Below are positions 24,496 to 34,758 of a DNA stretch of 64,000 nt, piece after piece. Both the position numbers and the translations under genes were made by a program. The notes under the pieces were generated by a model that was given only the letters and a program-made list of their open reading frames with translations, made no database searches and had not been told where the DNA came from. The DNA comes from Paracoccus sigandri. Its GTDB lineage: Bacteria > Pseudomonadota > Alphaproteobacteria > Rhodobacterales > Rhodobacteraceae. The stretch lies in contig NZ_QNRC01000006.1 of NCBI RefSeq assembly GCF_003709565.1, forward strand, positions 1 through 64,000, given 5' to 3'. The stretch's first letter is position 1. Each line of letters opens with the position of its first letter.

Positions 24496-26130
24496 TCAGG
24501 ATTGGATGGGGTCGGCCTGCAGCGGCGCCATGGCCTTGCGGATATCCCGCGCGGTGGCCTGCAGGGCCAGGAAGGCATCAAAGCGCGCATCCTGCAGGGC
24601 GCGGCTGGCCGGATCGGGGGCGCAGCTTGCCTTGATGCGCGACATGGCGGGCATGGCGGCGTGCAGGTCGGGATGGACCCCCGCCGCCACCGCGCCCAGC
24701 ATGGCCGAGCCCAGCAGCACGGGTTCGGCGCATTCGGTGATCTCGACCGGCAGGCCGGTCGCATCGGCCAGCAGCTGGCGGGTCAGCGGATGCGCCCCCG
24801 CCCCGCCGCTGACGCTGATTGTCTCGACCGGGGCGCCATGCGCGGCCTGGGTCTCGATGATCTGCCGCAGCCCATAGCCCAGCCCGCAGATCCCCGCGAC
24901 ATAGAGCGCGACCAGCGAATCCGGCCCGGTCTCCATCCCCTGCCCCATGATGACGGCGCGGGCATGGGGGTCGGCGAAGGGCGCGCGGTTGCCCAGGAAT
25001 TCCGGCACGACATGCAGATCCTCGGCCAGCCGCGCGGCCCGGCTGGCCGAGCCCGCCAGCTCCAGCGCCCGGTCGGCCAGCCATTGCGGCAGGCTCTTGC
25101 CGGCGGCCTCGGCAAGGGCGCTGGCGTCAGAGGTGGCGGGATGCAGCTGCACCAGCTGGTCGATGGCGGCGCCGGCGGCGGACTGGCCGCCCTCGTTCAG
25201 CCACATGCCGGGCACCATCGCGGAATAATAGGGGCCCCAGACGCCCGGCACGAAGGCCGGTTCCCGCGTCGTGGTCATCGTGCAGGAGGACGTGCCGAAG
25301 ACATAGCCCAGGCAGGCGGTCGCGTCGCCCCCCGCCGCCACCGTGCCGATCCCGCCGGCATGGGCGTCGATCAGCCCCGCCGCCACCGCGATGCCCGGGC
25401 GCAGGCCCATGGCCTCGGCGGCGGCAGGGGTCAGCCCCGCCCCCAGCGCCGTGCCGGGATCGACCACGCGGGCGCCGATGCGGGCGAAATCCTGATCGGC
25501 CAGGTCGCCCAGCCCGATCTGGCGGAAATAGCCCGCGTCCCAGCGGCCCTCATGCGCCAGATAGGTCCATTTGCAGGTCACCGTGCAGGCCGAGCGTTCC
25601 AGCGCCCCGGTCGCCTTCCAGGTCAGGAAATCGGTCAGGTCGAAGAAATGCGCGGCCGAATCGTAGACCTCGGGCCGGTTCTCGCGCAGCCACAGAAGCT
25701 TCGGCGTCTCCATCTCGGGCGAGATGCGGGTGCCGACATATTTCAGCACCTCGTGGCCCTGGCGGTTGATCCGCGCGGCCTGATCGGTCGCGCGGTGATC
25801 CATCCAGACGATGATGTCGCGTTCAGGATGGGCGGGATCGCCGACCGGCAGCCCCGCGCCATCGGGGCCGACCACCACCAGCGAACAGGTGGCATCGAAG
25901 CCGATCCCCGCGACCCCGGCCGGATCGATCCCCGCGCCGGCCACCGCCTCGCGCACCGCGCCGCAGACCGCCTGCCAGACCTGCGCGCCGGACTGCTCGG
26001 CGATGATGCCGCCCTCGCGATGCATCCGCACCGGGCGCTTCGCCACCGCCAGCAGCGCGCCCGCGGGATCGAAGATCCCGGCGCGGGCCGAGCCGGTGCC
26101 GACATCGATGCCAATCAGATACTGGGCCAT
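24496..26130 (-). CDS. FGGY family pentulose kinase (ribulokinase-like)
   Basis: A 544-residue sugar kinase of the FGGY family: N-terminal IGIDVGTGSARAGIFD (phosphate-binding), IVWMDHRA motif typical of the ribulokinase branch, and C-terminal ISVSGGAGAHPLTRQLLADATGLPV, the family signature. Together with ribitol 2-dehydrogenase (D-ribulose as product) it would make D-ribulose 5-phosphate, feeding the pentose-phosphate pathway. Length fits D-ribulo/ribitol-type kinases rather than the about 490-residue xylulokinases. Confidence 0.88.
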   Translation of the reverse strand: MAQYLIGIDVGTGSARAGIFDPAGALLAVAKRPVRMHREGGIIAEQSGAQVWQAVCGAVREAVAGAGIDPAGVAGIGFDATCSLVVVGPDGAGLPVGDPAHPERDIIVWMDHRATDQAARINRQGHEVLKYVGTRISPEMETPKLLWLRENRPEVYDSAAHFFDLTDFLTWKATGALERSACTVTCKWTYLAHEGRWDAGYFRQIGLGDLADQDFARIGARVVDPGTALGAGLTPAAAEAMGLRPGIAVAAGLIDAHAGGIGTVAAGGDATACLGYVFGTSSCTMTTTREPAFVPGVWGPYYSAMVPGMWLNEGGQSAAGAAIDQLVQLHPATSDASALAEAAGKSLPQWLADRALELAGSASRAARLAEDLHVVPEFLGNRAPFADPHARAVIMGQGMETGPDSLVALYVAGICGLGYGLRQIIETQAAHGAPVETISVSGGAGAHPLTRQLLADATGLPVEITECAEPVLLGSAMLGAVAAGVHPDLHAAMPAMSRIKASCAPDPASRALQDARFDAFLALQATARDIRKAMAPLQADPIQS

Positions 26131-26161
26131 TGCGGTTCTCCCTTGGGGCGCGGTTCCTGCC

Positions 26162-26893
26162 TCAGACGCGGTCGAAATTGGTCGGCAGGACCAGCATGTC
26201 GCGGATCGTCACCGTCCGCTTGCGGGTCAGCATGTATTCGACCGCATCGGCGACCTCTTCCGGCTCGATCAGGCTGCCGGATTCCTTCGCCTTGCGCAAA
26301 TTCTCCTCGGGCCAGTCGGCCAGCAGGGCCGAGACCACCGGGCCGGGCGAGACCTGCATGACGCGCACCCCGTGCGGGATCATCTGCCGGCGCATGGTCT
26401 GCACGAAACAGGTCATCGCCCATTTCGAGGCGGCATAGACCGGCTCCCACCAGGTCGGGAAATGCCCGGCGATGGAGCAGGTGACGACGATGTCGCCGGT
26501 CTTGCGCGCGCTCATGTGCGGCACGACCGCGTGGACGTTCTTCATCACCGCGTTGACGTTCAGGTTCAGCATCCGGTCGATCGCCTCGGGCGTCGTCTCG
26601 GTCAGGTCGCCGCCGATATAGGTGCCGGCATTGCAATAGAGGATGTCGATGTGATCGACCTTGGCCAGCACCTCGGGGACCATGGCGGCGCAGCTGTCGC
26701 CGTCCAGCAGGTCCGTCACCTGCGGGATCGCGCGCTCGCCCAGCTTCGCGGCCAGTTCGGCCAGCGCGGCCTCGTTGCGGTCCGCCATGACCACGGTGGC
26801 GCCGCGCGCCAGCAGCCGTTCGGTGGTGGCCAGCCCGATCCCCGAGGCCGCGCCGGTGATGACGGCGACCTTGCCGTCCAGCGATTCAGACAT
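26162..26893 (-). CDS. rbtD: Ribitol 2-dehydrogenase
   Basis: A 243-residue SDR with TGAASGIG (13-20), S140, and Y153-K157. Sequence blocks such as CNAGTYIGGDL, WEPVYAASKWAM, PGPVVSALLADWPEE and TVTIRDMLVLPTNFD parallel those of Klebsiella ribitol dehydrogenase as I remember it. D41-like residues after strand 2 (MADRN) suit NAD+. It oxidises ribitol to D-ribulose. It sits between the sugar permease and the FGGY kinase, a complete uptake-oxidation-phosphorylation order. Confidence 0.85.
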   Translation of the reverse strand: MSESLDGKVAVITGAASGIGLATTERLLARGATVVMADRNEAALAELAAKLGERAIPQVTDLLDGDSCAAMVPEVLAKVDHIDILYCNAGTYIGGDLTETTPEAIDRMLNLNVNAVMKNVHAVVPHMSARKTGDIVVTCSIAGHFPTWWEPVYAASKWAMTCFVQTMRRQMIPHGVRVMQVSPGPVVSALLADWPEENLRKAKESGSLIEPEEVADAVEYMLTRKRTVTIRDMLVLPTNFDRV

Positions 26894-26929
26894 TGCGTTC
26901 TCCTGTCTTTCGAATGGGTTGGGCGGGGC

Positions 26930-27907
26930 TTATCGCCATTCGCGCCCGATATAGATGGCCAAGAGGATGATCGCCCCCTTGATGACGTCCTGCAGATAGG
27001 GGTTGATGCCCATCAGGTTCAGCCCGTTGTTCAGGATGCCCAAGAGCACCGCGCCGATCAGCGTGCCCAGGATCAGCCCGCGCCCGCCGGCGATGGCGGT
27101 GCCGCCAAGGACGACGGCGGCGATGGCGTCAAGCTCGAAGCCCACGCCGGCATTGGGCTGGCCGCTCATCAGCCGGCCGGTCAGGATGACGGCCGCGAAG
27201 GCCGAGGTCAGCCCCGAGATGCCGAAGACCACAAGCTTGACCCGCTGGGTCTTGACGCCGGACAGTTTCGCGGCGGTCTCGTTGCCGCCCAGGGCATAGA
27301 CATGGCGGCCGAAGGGCGTGCGCTGCAACAGCACCCAGGCGATGGCATAGATCACCAGCATGATGATGACCGGCACCGGCACGACGCCGATGCGGCCGAC
27401 GCCGAACCACGAGATCCAGCTCGGCAGGCCGCTGATCGGGTAGCCGCCGGAATAGATCAGCGCCAACCCGCGGGCCATGCCCATCGTGGCCAGCGTCACG
27501 ATGATCGCGGGCATCCGCCCCCATGCGACCAGCGCGCCGTTCGCAAGCCCGATCACCGTGCCAAGGACAAGCCCCGCCAGCATCGCCAGCGGCGCGGGGA
27601 TGCCTGAATTGACGATCAGCCCGGCAATGATGGTGCCGACCAGCGCCATGACCGCGCCGACCGACAGGTCGATGCCGCCGGTCAGGATCACGAAGGTCAT
27701 GCCGACCGCCAGGATGCCCACGATCGAGACCTGGCGCAGCACGTTCAGGATATTGTTCAGGCTGAAGAAGTTGTCGCTGGCCAGCCCCATCAGGACCGAC
27801 ACCACGATCAGCCCGATCAGCGGCAGCGCCAAGGGCGAATGCAGCAGGCGGCCAAGCGTGAAGCCACCGGATTTCCCGGCCGCGCCGGTGTTTTCCTCAT
27901 GCGACAT
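26930..27907 (-). CDS. Sugar ABC transporter permease (RbsC-like)
   Basis: A 325-residue membrane protein with about ten hydrophobic segments and the RbsC-family motifs [15 protein letters not shown] and [26 protein letters not shown] ([17 protein letters not shown]). The ATG at 27907 with GGGAG upstream is chosen over a TTG two codons earlier. It overlaps the ATPase gene by 11 bp. With the ATPase and binding protein it forms a CUT2 importer, here probably for ribitol or a related pentitol. Confidence 0.92.
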   Translation of the reverse strand: MSHEENTGAAGKSGGFTLGRLLHSPLALPLIGLIVVSVLMGLASDNFFSLNNILNVLRQVSIVGILAVGMTFVILTGGIDLSVGAVMALVGTIIAGLIVNSGIPAPLAMLAGLVLGTVIGLANGALVAWGRMPAIIVTLATMGMARGLALIYSGGYPISGLPSWISWFGVGRIGVVPVPVIIMLVIYAIAWVLLQRTPFGRHVYALGGNETAAKLSGVKTQRVKLVVFGISGLTSAFAAVILTGRLMSGQPNAGVGFELDAIAAVVLGGTAIAGGRGLILGTLIGAVLLGILNNGLNLMGINPYLQDVIKGAIILLAIYIGREWR

Positions 27908-29399
27908 GTTCAACTCTCCCGGTCGTGGCGTGGGTCATGATGGTTTCGGAATTGATGGCATCGCCCTCGACCGTGGCCACGATCCCGCCGGAACGGAACA
28001 CGCAGACCCGGTCGGACATGCCGATCACCTCGGGCAGTTCGGACGAGATCATGATGATCGCCCCACCCTTCTCGGTGAAGGCGCGCATCAGCGCATAGAT
28101 TTCCGCCTTGGCGCCGACATCGATGCCGCGTGTCGGCTCGTCGAAGATCAGCACCTGCATGTCGTGGTTCAGCCAGCGGGCGATGACGACCTTCTGCTGG
28201 TTGCCGCCCGACAGCGTGTCGACGCGGGCATGCGGCCCCTGCGCCTTGACGCGGACCTGCCCCATCGCGGTCCGGGTGCAGTCCAGCTCCTTTTTCAGGT
28301 CGATGAACCAGTGGCCCTTGCGATACTTGCCGTAATTGTTCAGCGACACGTTCTGCAGGATCGAGAAGCTGGTGATCAGCCCCTGTTCCTTGCGGCTTTC
28401 GGGCAGCAGGCCGATGCCGTGGGCCAGCCCCTCGTCGGGGCCGGCAAAGCGCGTCTCGACCCCGTCGACCTTCACCTTGCAGCGCGTGGCGGGGCCCGCG
28501 CCCAGCATGGCCAGCACGGTTTCCGTCCGGCCCGAGCCGACCAGCCCGGCAAAGCCCAGGATCTCGCCCTTGCGCAGCGCGAAGCGCGAGACGGGGCCGC
28601 CCCGCTTCAGCTGCACCTCCTCGACCTCGATCGCCAGCGGGGCGGCAGGATCGGGCGCGGGCTTGGGCGGGAAATTGTTCTCGATGCGGCGGCCGACCAT
28701 CATCTCGACCAGCCGGTCGTTGTCGACCTCGGAGACCGCGCAGGAGCCGACGAAATCGCCGTCGCGCAGCACGGTGATGCGGTCGCAGATCTCGAAGATC
28801 TCCTCCAGGTGATGCGAGATGAAGACGATCGCCACGCCCTGCCGGCGCAATTCGCGCATGACCTTGAACAGATGCTCGACCTCGGACGGGGTCAGCGTCG
28901 CAGTGGGCTCGTCCAGCACCAGGATGCGCGCCTCCAGGGACAGCGCCTTGGCGATCTCGACGAATTGCTGCTCGGCCACGGACAGCCGGTTGATCGGCAC
29001 GTCCAGAGGCACGTCCACGGCCAGCTGGCGCATGATCTGGCCGGCGCGGGCGCGCATCGCCTTGCGGTTCAAGAGGCCAAGCGGCCCCCGCATCTCGCGC
29101 GCCAGGAACATGTTCTCGACCGCGTCCAGATGCGGGATCAGGCTGAATTCCTGGAACACGATGCCGATCCCGGCCGCGATGGCCTGGTCGTAATCGGCAA
29201 AGTGGCGTTCGGTCCCGTCGATGCGGATCGTGCCGGCCGAGGGCTGCAGGATGCCGCAGAGGATCTTCATCAGCGTGGACTTGCCCGCGCCGTTCTCGCC
29301 CAGCAGCGCATGGACCTCGCCGGCGCGGACCTCCAGATCGACGCCGTGCAGCACCTCGATCTTGCCGAAGCTCTTTCTGATCCCGTTCAGTTCCAGCAT
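27897..29399 (-). CDS. Sugar ABC transporter ATPase, double domain (RbsA-like)
   Basis: A 500-residue CUT2 ATPase with two nucleotide-binding domains. The first has [12 protein letters not shown] and the [15 protein letters not shown] signature; the second has the degenerate GLVGSGRTE Walker A typical of RbsA and [15 protein letters not shown] with [18 protein letters not shown]. Starts after an AGGAGG site, 63 bp after the binding-protein gene and downstream of a stem-loop. Confidence 0.93.
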   Translation of the reverse strand: MLELNGIRKSFGKIEVLHGVDLEVRAGEVHALLGENGAGKSTLMKILCGILQPSAGTIRIDGTERHFADYDQAIAAGIGIVFQEFSLIPHLDAVENMFLAREMRGPLGLLNRKAMRARAGQIMRQLAVDVPLDVPINRLSVAEQQFVEIAKALSLEARILVLDEPTATLTPSEVEHLFKVMRELRRQGVAIVFISHHLEEIFEICDRITVLRDGDFVGSCAVSEVDNDRLVEMMVGRRIENNFPPKPAPDPAAPLAIEVEEVQLKRGGPVSRFALRKGEILGFAGLVGSGRTETVLAMLGAGPATRCKVKVDGVETRFAGPDEGLAHGIGLLPESRKEQGLITSFSILQNVSLNNYGKYRKGHWFIDLKKELDCTRTAMGQVRVKAQGPHARVDTLSGGNQQKVVIARWLNHDMQVLIFDEPTRGIDVGAKAEIYALMRAFTEKGGAIIMISSELPEVIGMSDRVCVFRSGGIVATVEGDAINSETIMTHATTGRVEHVA

Positions 29400-29427
29400 G
29401 ATGCCTCCTGACAGGTTGAGGGGGAAG

Positions 29428-29451
29428 GCGCGCCCCCGGACGGGGACGCGC
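29428..29451 (-). promoter_or_regulatory. Intercistronic stem-loop after the binding-protein gene
   Basis: Arms 29451-29441 and 29438-29428 make an 11-bp GC stem (one G-U) with a 2-nt nominal loop in the 63-bp gap between the binding-protein and ATPase genes. No T-run follows. Likely a 3'-end stabiliser that raises binding-protein mRNA over the rest of the operon. Confidence 0.5.
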
Positions 29452-29462
29452 GACGGATCGGC

Positions 29463-30374
29463 CTACCAGCTGAAATCGGCGGCGTTCTCGCTGTCCACGA
29501 CCATGACGTCGATCGGCACCTCGCCGGGAACGACGCGCGCGCCCCATTTCTGCGCCAGCGCCATGGCCAGGCCGACGCGAACCTGGTCGCGAGGGAACTG
29601 CGCGGTGGTCTCGATGAAGGGGGTGCCGTCGGCGATGGCCTTGACCGCCTCGGGCGCGCCGTCGACCGAGGTCAGCTTGATGTCGCGCCCCGAGCCCTGG
29701 ATCGCCGCCAGCGCACCCATCGCGCCGCCGTCATTGACCGAGAAGATCCCGGCCAGGTTCGGATGCGACTGGATCATGTTCTCGACCACGCCAAGCGCGA
29801 CCGAGCGGTCCTGGCGGCCGTTCTGGGTGGTGACCAGGCTGATGCCCTCGAATTCCTCCAGCGCGGCCTTGCAGCCCTCGACGCGCTGCAGGATCGGCAC
29901 GACCGGGATCCCGTCCAGGATCGCGACCTCGCCCTCGCCTCCCAGCGCCTCGGCCAGGTATTTGCAGGACATGTAGCCCGCGTCGCGGTTCTTCGATCCC
30001 ACGAAGGTATCGACCGGGCCGTTCGCATTGGCATCCACGGCGACGACGATCACGTCCTGCGCCTTGGCGGCATGGACGGCGGCCTCGATCCCGGCGCTGT
30101 CGGTCGGGTTCAGCAGCAGGATGTCGATCCCCTGCTGCAGCATGTCCTCGACATCCGAGATCTGCTTGGCCACGTCATGGCCGGCATCGGTCACCACCAC
30201 ATCGGCGCCCAGATCGGCGGCGGCCTCGTTCAGGGCCTCCTGCATGGACACGAAATAGGGGTTGTTCAGCTCCTGAAAGGTCATGCCGATCTTCAGCTTG
30301 TCCTGCGCAAGCGCGGGCGCCGCGACCAGCGCAAGCGCCATGGCGGAAGCGGAAAGCAGGGTTTTCTTGGTCAT
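29463..30374 (-). CDS. Periplasmic sugar-binding protein (RbsB-like)
   Basis: A 303-residue protein with a signal peptide (cleavage after ALA near residue 23) and a type I periplasmic-binding fold: KIGMTFQELNNPYFVSMQEAL, ILLLNPTDSAGIEAAV, VDANANGPVDTFVGSKN and FSVNDGGAMGALAAI are standard RbsB-family segments. It delivers its sugar or pentitol to the permease pair downstream. The GGGAGG ribosome site is strong. Confidence 0.92.
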   Translation of the reverse strand: MTKKTLLSASAMALALVAAPALAQDKLKIGMTFQELNNPYFVSMQEALNEAAADLGADVVVTDAGHDVAKQISDVEDMLQQGIDILLLNPTDSAGIEAAVHAAKAQDVIVVAVDANANGPVDTFVGSKNRDAGYMSCKYLAEALGGEGEVAILDGIPVVPILQRVEGCKAALEEFEGISLVTTQNGRQDRSVALGVVENMIQSHPNLAGIFSVNDGGAMGALAAIQGSGRDIKLTSVDGAPEAVKAIADGTPFIETTAQFPRDQVRVGLAMALAQKWGARVVPGEVPIDVMVVDSENAADFSW

Positions 30375-30398
30375 CTGGGTCCTCCCATCGGGATCTGG

Positions 30399-30413
30399 GC
30401 AGGCAAAGCCTGC
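30399..30413 (-). promoter_or_regulatory. Leader hairpin upstream of the binding-protein gene
   Basis: A 6-bp perfect GC stem (arms 30413-30408 and 30404-30399) with a 3-nt loop lies in the 97-bp gap between the AraC gene and the binding protein, 25 bp before the ATG. No T-run follows. It may mark the end of the AraC message or act in the leader; no riboswitch fold is evident. Confidence 0.35.
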
Positions 30414-30471
30414 ACGTTTCCGGACAGCGCCATGCCGCCCGAATTGGTGAAATGCGGTCTGTCGGGCGGGG

Positions 30472-31353
30472 TCAGTCGGCCATGACGAATTCCCGGTTGG
30501 CCGCGAAGGTGGCCCTGAACTGCGAGGGCGACATGCCCTTCAGGTTCAGGAAATGGCGGTTGAAGTTCGACAGGTTCGAGAAACCCACCTCGTAGCAGAT
30601 CTCCGCGACCTTGGTGTCGGGATCGGTCAGCAGCATCTGGCAGGCCAGGTCGATGCGCAGCTGGTTGCGATAGCGCACCAGCGTGGTGCCGGCATGGCGC
30701 TTGAACGCGCGCGAGAACGCGCTCTGGCTCTGGCCGACCATCTGCGCAAGGTCGCTTTCCTCGACCTGCTCGGTCAGGTGTTCCTTCAGATAGGCGATGG
30801 CGCGGTTGATGCCGCTGTCGTTGATGCGCGTTAGGTCCAGCTGGAAGCTGAGGCTGGCCAGCACCTCGTGCTGACCCTCGGCCAGATGTTCCAGGATCTG
30901 CCAGAACAGCGCCAGCCGGCCCAGGCCCTGCGCCTCGATCAGCCGCTCGACCAGTGGGCGGACCCGCGCGCTGGTGGCGTCGTCGAACAGCAGCCCGCGG
31001 CGCGAGCGTTCCAGCAGCGGGCGGATCGCCGCCATTTCCGGCATCGCCGCCGCCGCGCCCGCGATGAAGCTTTCCGGGAACTGGATCACCAGCGACCGCA
31101 GCGGCACGGCCTCGTTCGGGCCGATATCGCTGATCCAGTTCTGCGGCAGGTTCGGGCCGGTCATGATCAGCTGTCCGGGGCCGAAATCGCCGACGAAATC
31201 GCCGATATAGAACTTGCCGCGGGTCGCGACGACCAGGTGGATCTCGTATTCGGGGTGATAGTGCCAGCGCACCGTGCGGAACGGATAGCCATGCATCCAC
31301 GCGGCGAAGGATTCGCCCTTGCGGATATGGACCAGCTCCAGATCGGGTTGCAT
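30472..31353 (-). CDS. AraC family transcription regulator of the pentitol operon
   Basis: A 293-residue protein with an N-terminal cupin-like sensing domain (HYHPEYEIHLVV, GDFGPGQLIMTGPNLPQNW) and a C-terminal double HTH (SDLAQMVGQSQSAFSRAFKRHAGTTLVRY...KVAEICYEVGFSNLSNFNRHFLNLKGMSPSQFR). The ATG at 31353 has the best-spaced ribosome site (GGAGAGG); earlier starts exist. It lies just upstream of, and in the same direction as, the transporter and enzyme genes, so it likely activates them in response to a pentitol or sugar. Confidence 0.88.
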   Translation of the reverse strand: MQPDLELVHIRKGESFAAWMHGYPFRTVRWHYHPEYEIHLVVATRGKFYIGDFVGDFGPGQLIMTGPNLPQNWISDIGPNEAVPLRSLVIQFPESFIAGAAAAMPEMAAIRPLLERSRRGLLFDDATSARVRPLVERLIEAQGLGRLALFWQILEHLAEGQHEVLASLSFQLDLTRINDSGINRAIAYLKEHLTEQVEESDLAQMVGQSQSAFSRAFKRHAGTTLVRYRNQLRIDLACQMLLTDPDTKVAEICYEVGFSNLSNFNRHFLNLKGMSPSQFRATFAANREFVMAD

Positions 31354-31897
31354 TTCCATCCTCTCCCCCGCGCCCGCTCCTCCGGGCACGCCTTCAGACA
31401 TTTGTCCGAGGGTATGCCCGGACCCCGCGCAATTCCACATCATGGCAGGGAAATTACCGATACTTTTTTGACCGGCAACTGTCAGGAATGCAGAAGAATT
31501 CCGGGCAGGGATGGGACCTGCCGCGCCGCAAGGCAGAAAGCCGTCGCCGCGACGCAGCGGCGCCAGCCAGACATGACACGCAAATCCCCGGATTCGCTGC
31601 GGAATGCGCTTGGCCGTGCCCGTTCGCTCGGCAGAGGCCGGCGTTCATATGCGCCGCGATGGCGCTCATACTTTTCTGCAAGCGCGGCCGCCGGATCAGC
31701 ATCGGACCGGCACGAACCATGCCGAGGGTCGCGCCATCCCGATCCACCCCATTCCGCCATGACGATCCGCCGCCTCCCCAGCAAATCGCAAGACGATTCG
31801 CCGCGCCGCTTTCATCTTGGCGAAAATATCCTCGGGGGGAGTCCCGCAGGGACGGGGGGCGGAAAGCCCCCCTTGCCCGCGCAAAAGCGGGCGCCCC
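31354..31897. other. Gene-free region between the AraC and cysNC genes
   Basis: This 544-bp stretch has no convincing gene. The right part holds the cysNC terminator stem-loops described separately; the left part, next to the AraC gene, contains a T7 run near 31464 and probably its promoter, but no clear -35/-10 pair. Short reading frames here have poor composition and no ribosome sites. Confidence 0.5.
31841..31892 (-). terminator. Three consecutive stem-loops after cysNC
   Basis: Downstream of the cysNC stop the leftward transcript meets three perfect stems: 31892-31887 with 31880-31875 (6 bp), 31872-31866 with 31860-31854 (7 bp) and 31853-31849 with 31845-31841 (5 bp), followed on that strand by ATATTTTCG. 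The arrangement fits a terminator. From memory, the block GGCGAAAATATCCTCGGGG next to G/C-rich stems recurs between genes in Rhodobacteraceae genomes; a genome search would be needed to confirm. Confidence 0.5.
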
Positions 31898-33823
31898 TCA
31901 GCGCAGGATGTATTCCAGCACCTTCTCGGCCGCCTCTTCGGGCGACAGGTCCACCGTGCTGACCACGACCTCGGCCAGCTCGGGCTCCTCATAGGGGCTG
32001 TCGATGCCGGTGAAGTTCTTCAGCTGGCCCGAGCGCGCCTTGCGATACAGCCCCTTGACGTCGCGCTGTTCGGCGACCTCCAGCGGCGTGTTCACATAGA
32101 CCTCGACGAATTCGCCCTCGGCCATCAGCTCGCGCACCATCCGCCGTTCCGACCGGAAGGGCGAGATGAAGGCGGTCAGCACGATCAGCCCGGCATCGGT
32201 CATCAGCCGCGCCACCTCGCCCACGCGGCGGATGTTTTCCACCCGGTCGGCATCGGTGAAGCCCAGGTCGCGGTTCAGCCCGTGGCGCACGTTGTCGCCG
32301 TCCAGAAGGAAGGTGTGCTTGCCCATGGCGTGCAGCTTCTTCTCGACGATATTGGCGATGGTCGACTTGCCCGAGCCCGACAGACCGGTGAACCAGACCA
32401 CGCGGGCCTTCTGGTTCTTCAGCGCCGCATGGGCGTCGCGGTCGATGTCGACGGCCTGCCAATGGACGTTCTGGCTGCGGCGCAGGGCGAAATGGATCAT
32501 CCCCGCCGCGACGGTCGCATTGCTCATCCGGTCGATCAGGATGAAGCCGCCCAGGTCGGGATTGGTCGCATAGGCCTCGAACGGGATCGGCCGGTCGGTC
32601 GAGATATTGACCACCCCGATCGCGTTCAGCCCCAGCGTCTTCGAGGCCAGATGCTCCAGCGTGTTGACGTTCACCTCGTATTTCGGCTCGGTCACGGTGG
32701 CGGTGACGGTCTGGGTGCCCAGCTTCAGCAGATAGGGACGGCCCGGCAGCATCTCGGCATCCGTCATCCAGACCAGCGTCGCCTCGAACTGGTCGGCGAC
32801 CTCGCAGGGCTCGTCGGCCTGCACGATCACGTCGCCGCGCGAACAGTCGACCTCGTCCTCGAAGGTCAGCGTCACCGACTGGCCGGCGACGGCCTGGTCC
32901 AGGTTGCCGTCGAAGCTGACGATCGACTTGACCCGCGTGGTCTTGCCCGAGGGCAGCACCCGGATCGCCTCGCCCGGCCGCACCTGGCCCGCGCCGATCT
33001 GGCCGGCGAAGCCGCGGAAATCCAGGTTCGGCCGGTTCACCCATTGCACCGGCATGCGGAAGGCATAGTCCTGCATCACCGCGTCGTTCAGCGGCGCCTC
33101 TTCCAGATGGGCCAGCAGCGTCGGGCCCTGATACCAGGCCATGTTCGGGCTCTTCTCGACGATATTGTCGCCCTTCAGCCCGGAAATCGGGATCGGCAGG
33201 AAGCTGTCCATGCCGATCTGCTTGGCGAAATGCGAATAGTCGCTGACGATCTCGTAGAACCGCTCGGCCGAGTAGTCGACCAGGTCCATCTTGTTCACCG
33301 CCAGAACCACGTTCTTGATGCCCAGCAGGTTCACCAGATAGGAATGGCGCCGCGTCTGGGTCAGCACGCCCTGGCGCGCGTCGATCAGGATCACCGCCAG
33401 GTCGGCGGTCGAGGCGCCGGTGACCATGTTGCGGGTATATTGCTCGTGCCCCGGCGTGTCGGCGACGATGAACTTGCGCTTGTCGGTCGCGAAGAAGCGA
33501 TAGGCCACGTCGATGGTGATGCCCTGCTCGCGCTCGGCGGCCAGGCCGTCGACCAGCAGCGCGAAGTCGATCTCGCCGCCCTGCGTGCCCGAGACCTTGG
33601 AATCGGCTTCCAGGCTGGCCAGCTGGTCCTCGAAGATCATCTTGCTGTCGTAAAGCAGCCGCCCGATCAGCGTTGACTTGCCGTCATCGACCGATCCGCA
33701 GGTGATGAAGCGCAGCATGGTCTTGTGCTGGTGCTTTTCCAGATAGGCGTCGATATCCTCGGCGATCAGCGCGTCCGCGACATAGACGGGGTCCTTTCCG
33801 GCGATGTTGGAATCGGCTTTCAT
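31898..33823 (-). CDS. cysNC: Bifunctional sulfate adenylyltransferase GTPase subunit / APS kinase CysNC
   Basis: A 641-residue fusion. The N-terminal about 440 residues are the EF-Tu-like GTPase CysN (P-loop GSVDDGKS at 43-50, [18 protein letters not shown]). The C-terminal about 190 residues are APS kinase CysC, with P-loop GLSGSGKST (around 475-485) and [15 protein letters not shown]. With CysD it converts sulfate and ATP to APS and then PAPS, for assimilation or sulfation. Its start overlaps the cysD stop by one base. Confidence 0.96.
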   Translation of the reverse strand: MKADSNIAGKDPVYVADALIAEDIDAYLEKHQHKTMLRFITCGSVDDGKSTLIGRLLYDSKMIFEDQLASLEADSKVSGTQGGEIDFALLVDGLAAEREQGITIDVAYRFFATDKRKFIVADTPGHEQYTRNMVTGASTADLAVILIDARQGVLTQTRRHSYLVNLLGIKNVVLAVNKMDLVDYSAERFYEIVSDYSHFAKQIGMDSFLPIPISGLKGDNIVEKSPNMAWYQGPTLLAHLEEAPLNDAVMQDYAFRMPVQWVNRPNLDFRGFAGQIGAGQVRPGEAIRVLPSGKTTRVKSIVSFDGNLDQAVAGQSVTLTFEDEVDCSRGDVIVQADEPCEVADQFEATLVWMTDAEMLPGRPYLLKLGTQTVTATVTEPKYEVNVNTLEHLASKTLGLNAIGVVNISTDRPIPFEAYATNPDLGGFILIDRMSNATVAAGMIHFALRRSQNVHWQAVDIDRDAHAALKNQKARVVWFTGLSGSGKSTIANIVEKKLHAMGKHTFLLDGDNVRHGLNRDLGFTDADRVENIRRVGEVARLMTDAGLIVLTAFISPFRSERRMVRELMAEGEFVEVYVNTPLEVAEQRDVKGLYRKARSGQLKNFTGIDSPYEEPELAEVVVSTVDLSPEEAAEKVLEYILR

Positions 33824-34758
33824 CAGAAATACCCCTCTTGCTTCTTCTTCTCCATCGAGGCGGACTGATCGTGGTCGATCGCCCGGCCCTGGCGTTCGGA
33901 CGTGGTGGTCAGCAGCATCTCCTGGATGACCTCGGGCAGGGTCCGGGCCTCGGATTCCACCGCGCCGGTCAGAGGATAGCAGCCAAGCGTGCGGAAGCGG
34001 ACCGATTTCATCACCGGCTGTTCGCCGTCGCGCAGCCGGAAACGCTCGTCATCGACCATGATCAGCAGACCGTCGCGCTCGACCACCGGGCGCGGCTCCG
34101 AGAAATACAGCGGCACGATGTCGATGTTTTCCAGGTGGATATATTGCCAGATGTCCAGCTCGGTCCAGTTGGACAGCGGGAAGACCCGGATCGATTCGCC
34201 CTTGGCCTTGCGGGTATTGTAGAGCTTCCACAGCTCGGGGCGCTGGTCCTTGGGGTTCCAGTGGTGATTGGCGCTGCGGAAGGAAAAGATCCGCTCCTTG
34301 GCGCGCGACTTCTCCTCGTCGCGGCGGGCGCCGCCGAAGGCCACGTCGAAATTGTATTTCGTCAGCGCCTGCTTCAGCCCGTCGGTCTTCCACATGTCCG
34401 TATGCAGGCTGCCGTGGTCGAAGGGGTTGATGCCCTTTTCCACCGCCTCGGGGTTATGATGGACCAGAAGCTTCATCCCCGCCTGTTCGGCGGCGCGGTC
34501 GCGCAGCTCGTACATGGCGCGGAATTTCCATGTCGTGTCGACATGCAGCAGCGGGAAGGGCGGCGGCGCGGGGTAAAAGGCCTTCTTGGCCAGATGCAAC
34601 ATACAGGCCGAATCCTTGCCCACCGAATAGAGCATCACCGGATTTTCCGCCGCGGCCACCACTTCGCGCATGATGTGGATGCTTTCCGCTTCCAGTCGCT
34701 GCAGATGGGTCAGGGTCGCCGCGGAGAGTCCGGTCTGGCTGGCAACGTTAGTCGTCAT
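33823..34758 (-). CDS. cysD: Sulfate adenylyltransferase small subunit CysD
   Basis: A 311-residue PP-loop ATP sulfurylase subunit. It has [17 protein letters not shown] (PP-loop), the [21 protein letters not shown] block and [15 protein letters not shown], all typical of CysD. It forms the heterodimer with CysN that makes APS. First gene of the two-gene operon; the upstream 419 bp must contain its promoter. Presence on what looks like an extrachromosomal replicon is notable. Confidence 0.96.
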   Translation of the reverse strand: MTTNVASQTGLSAATLTHLQRLEAESIHIMREVVAAAENPVMLYSVGKDSACMLHLAKKAFYPAPPPFPLLHVDTTWKFRAMYELRDRAAEQAGMKLLVHHNPEAVEKGINPFDHGSLHTDMWKTDGLKQALTKYNFDVAFGGARRDEEKSRAKERIFSFRSANHHWNPKDQRPELWKLYNTRKAKGESIRVFPLSNWTELDIWQYIHLENIDIVPLYFSEPRPVVERDGLLIMVDDERFRLRDGEQPVMKSVRFRTLGCYPLTGAVESEARTLPEVIQEMLLTTTSERQGRAIDHDQSASMEKKKQEGYF

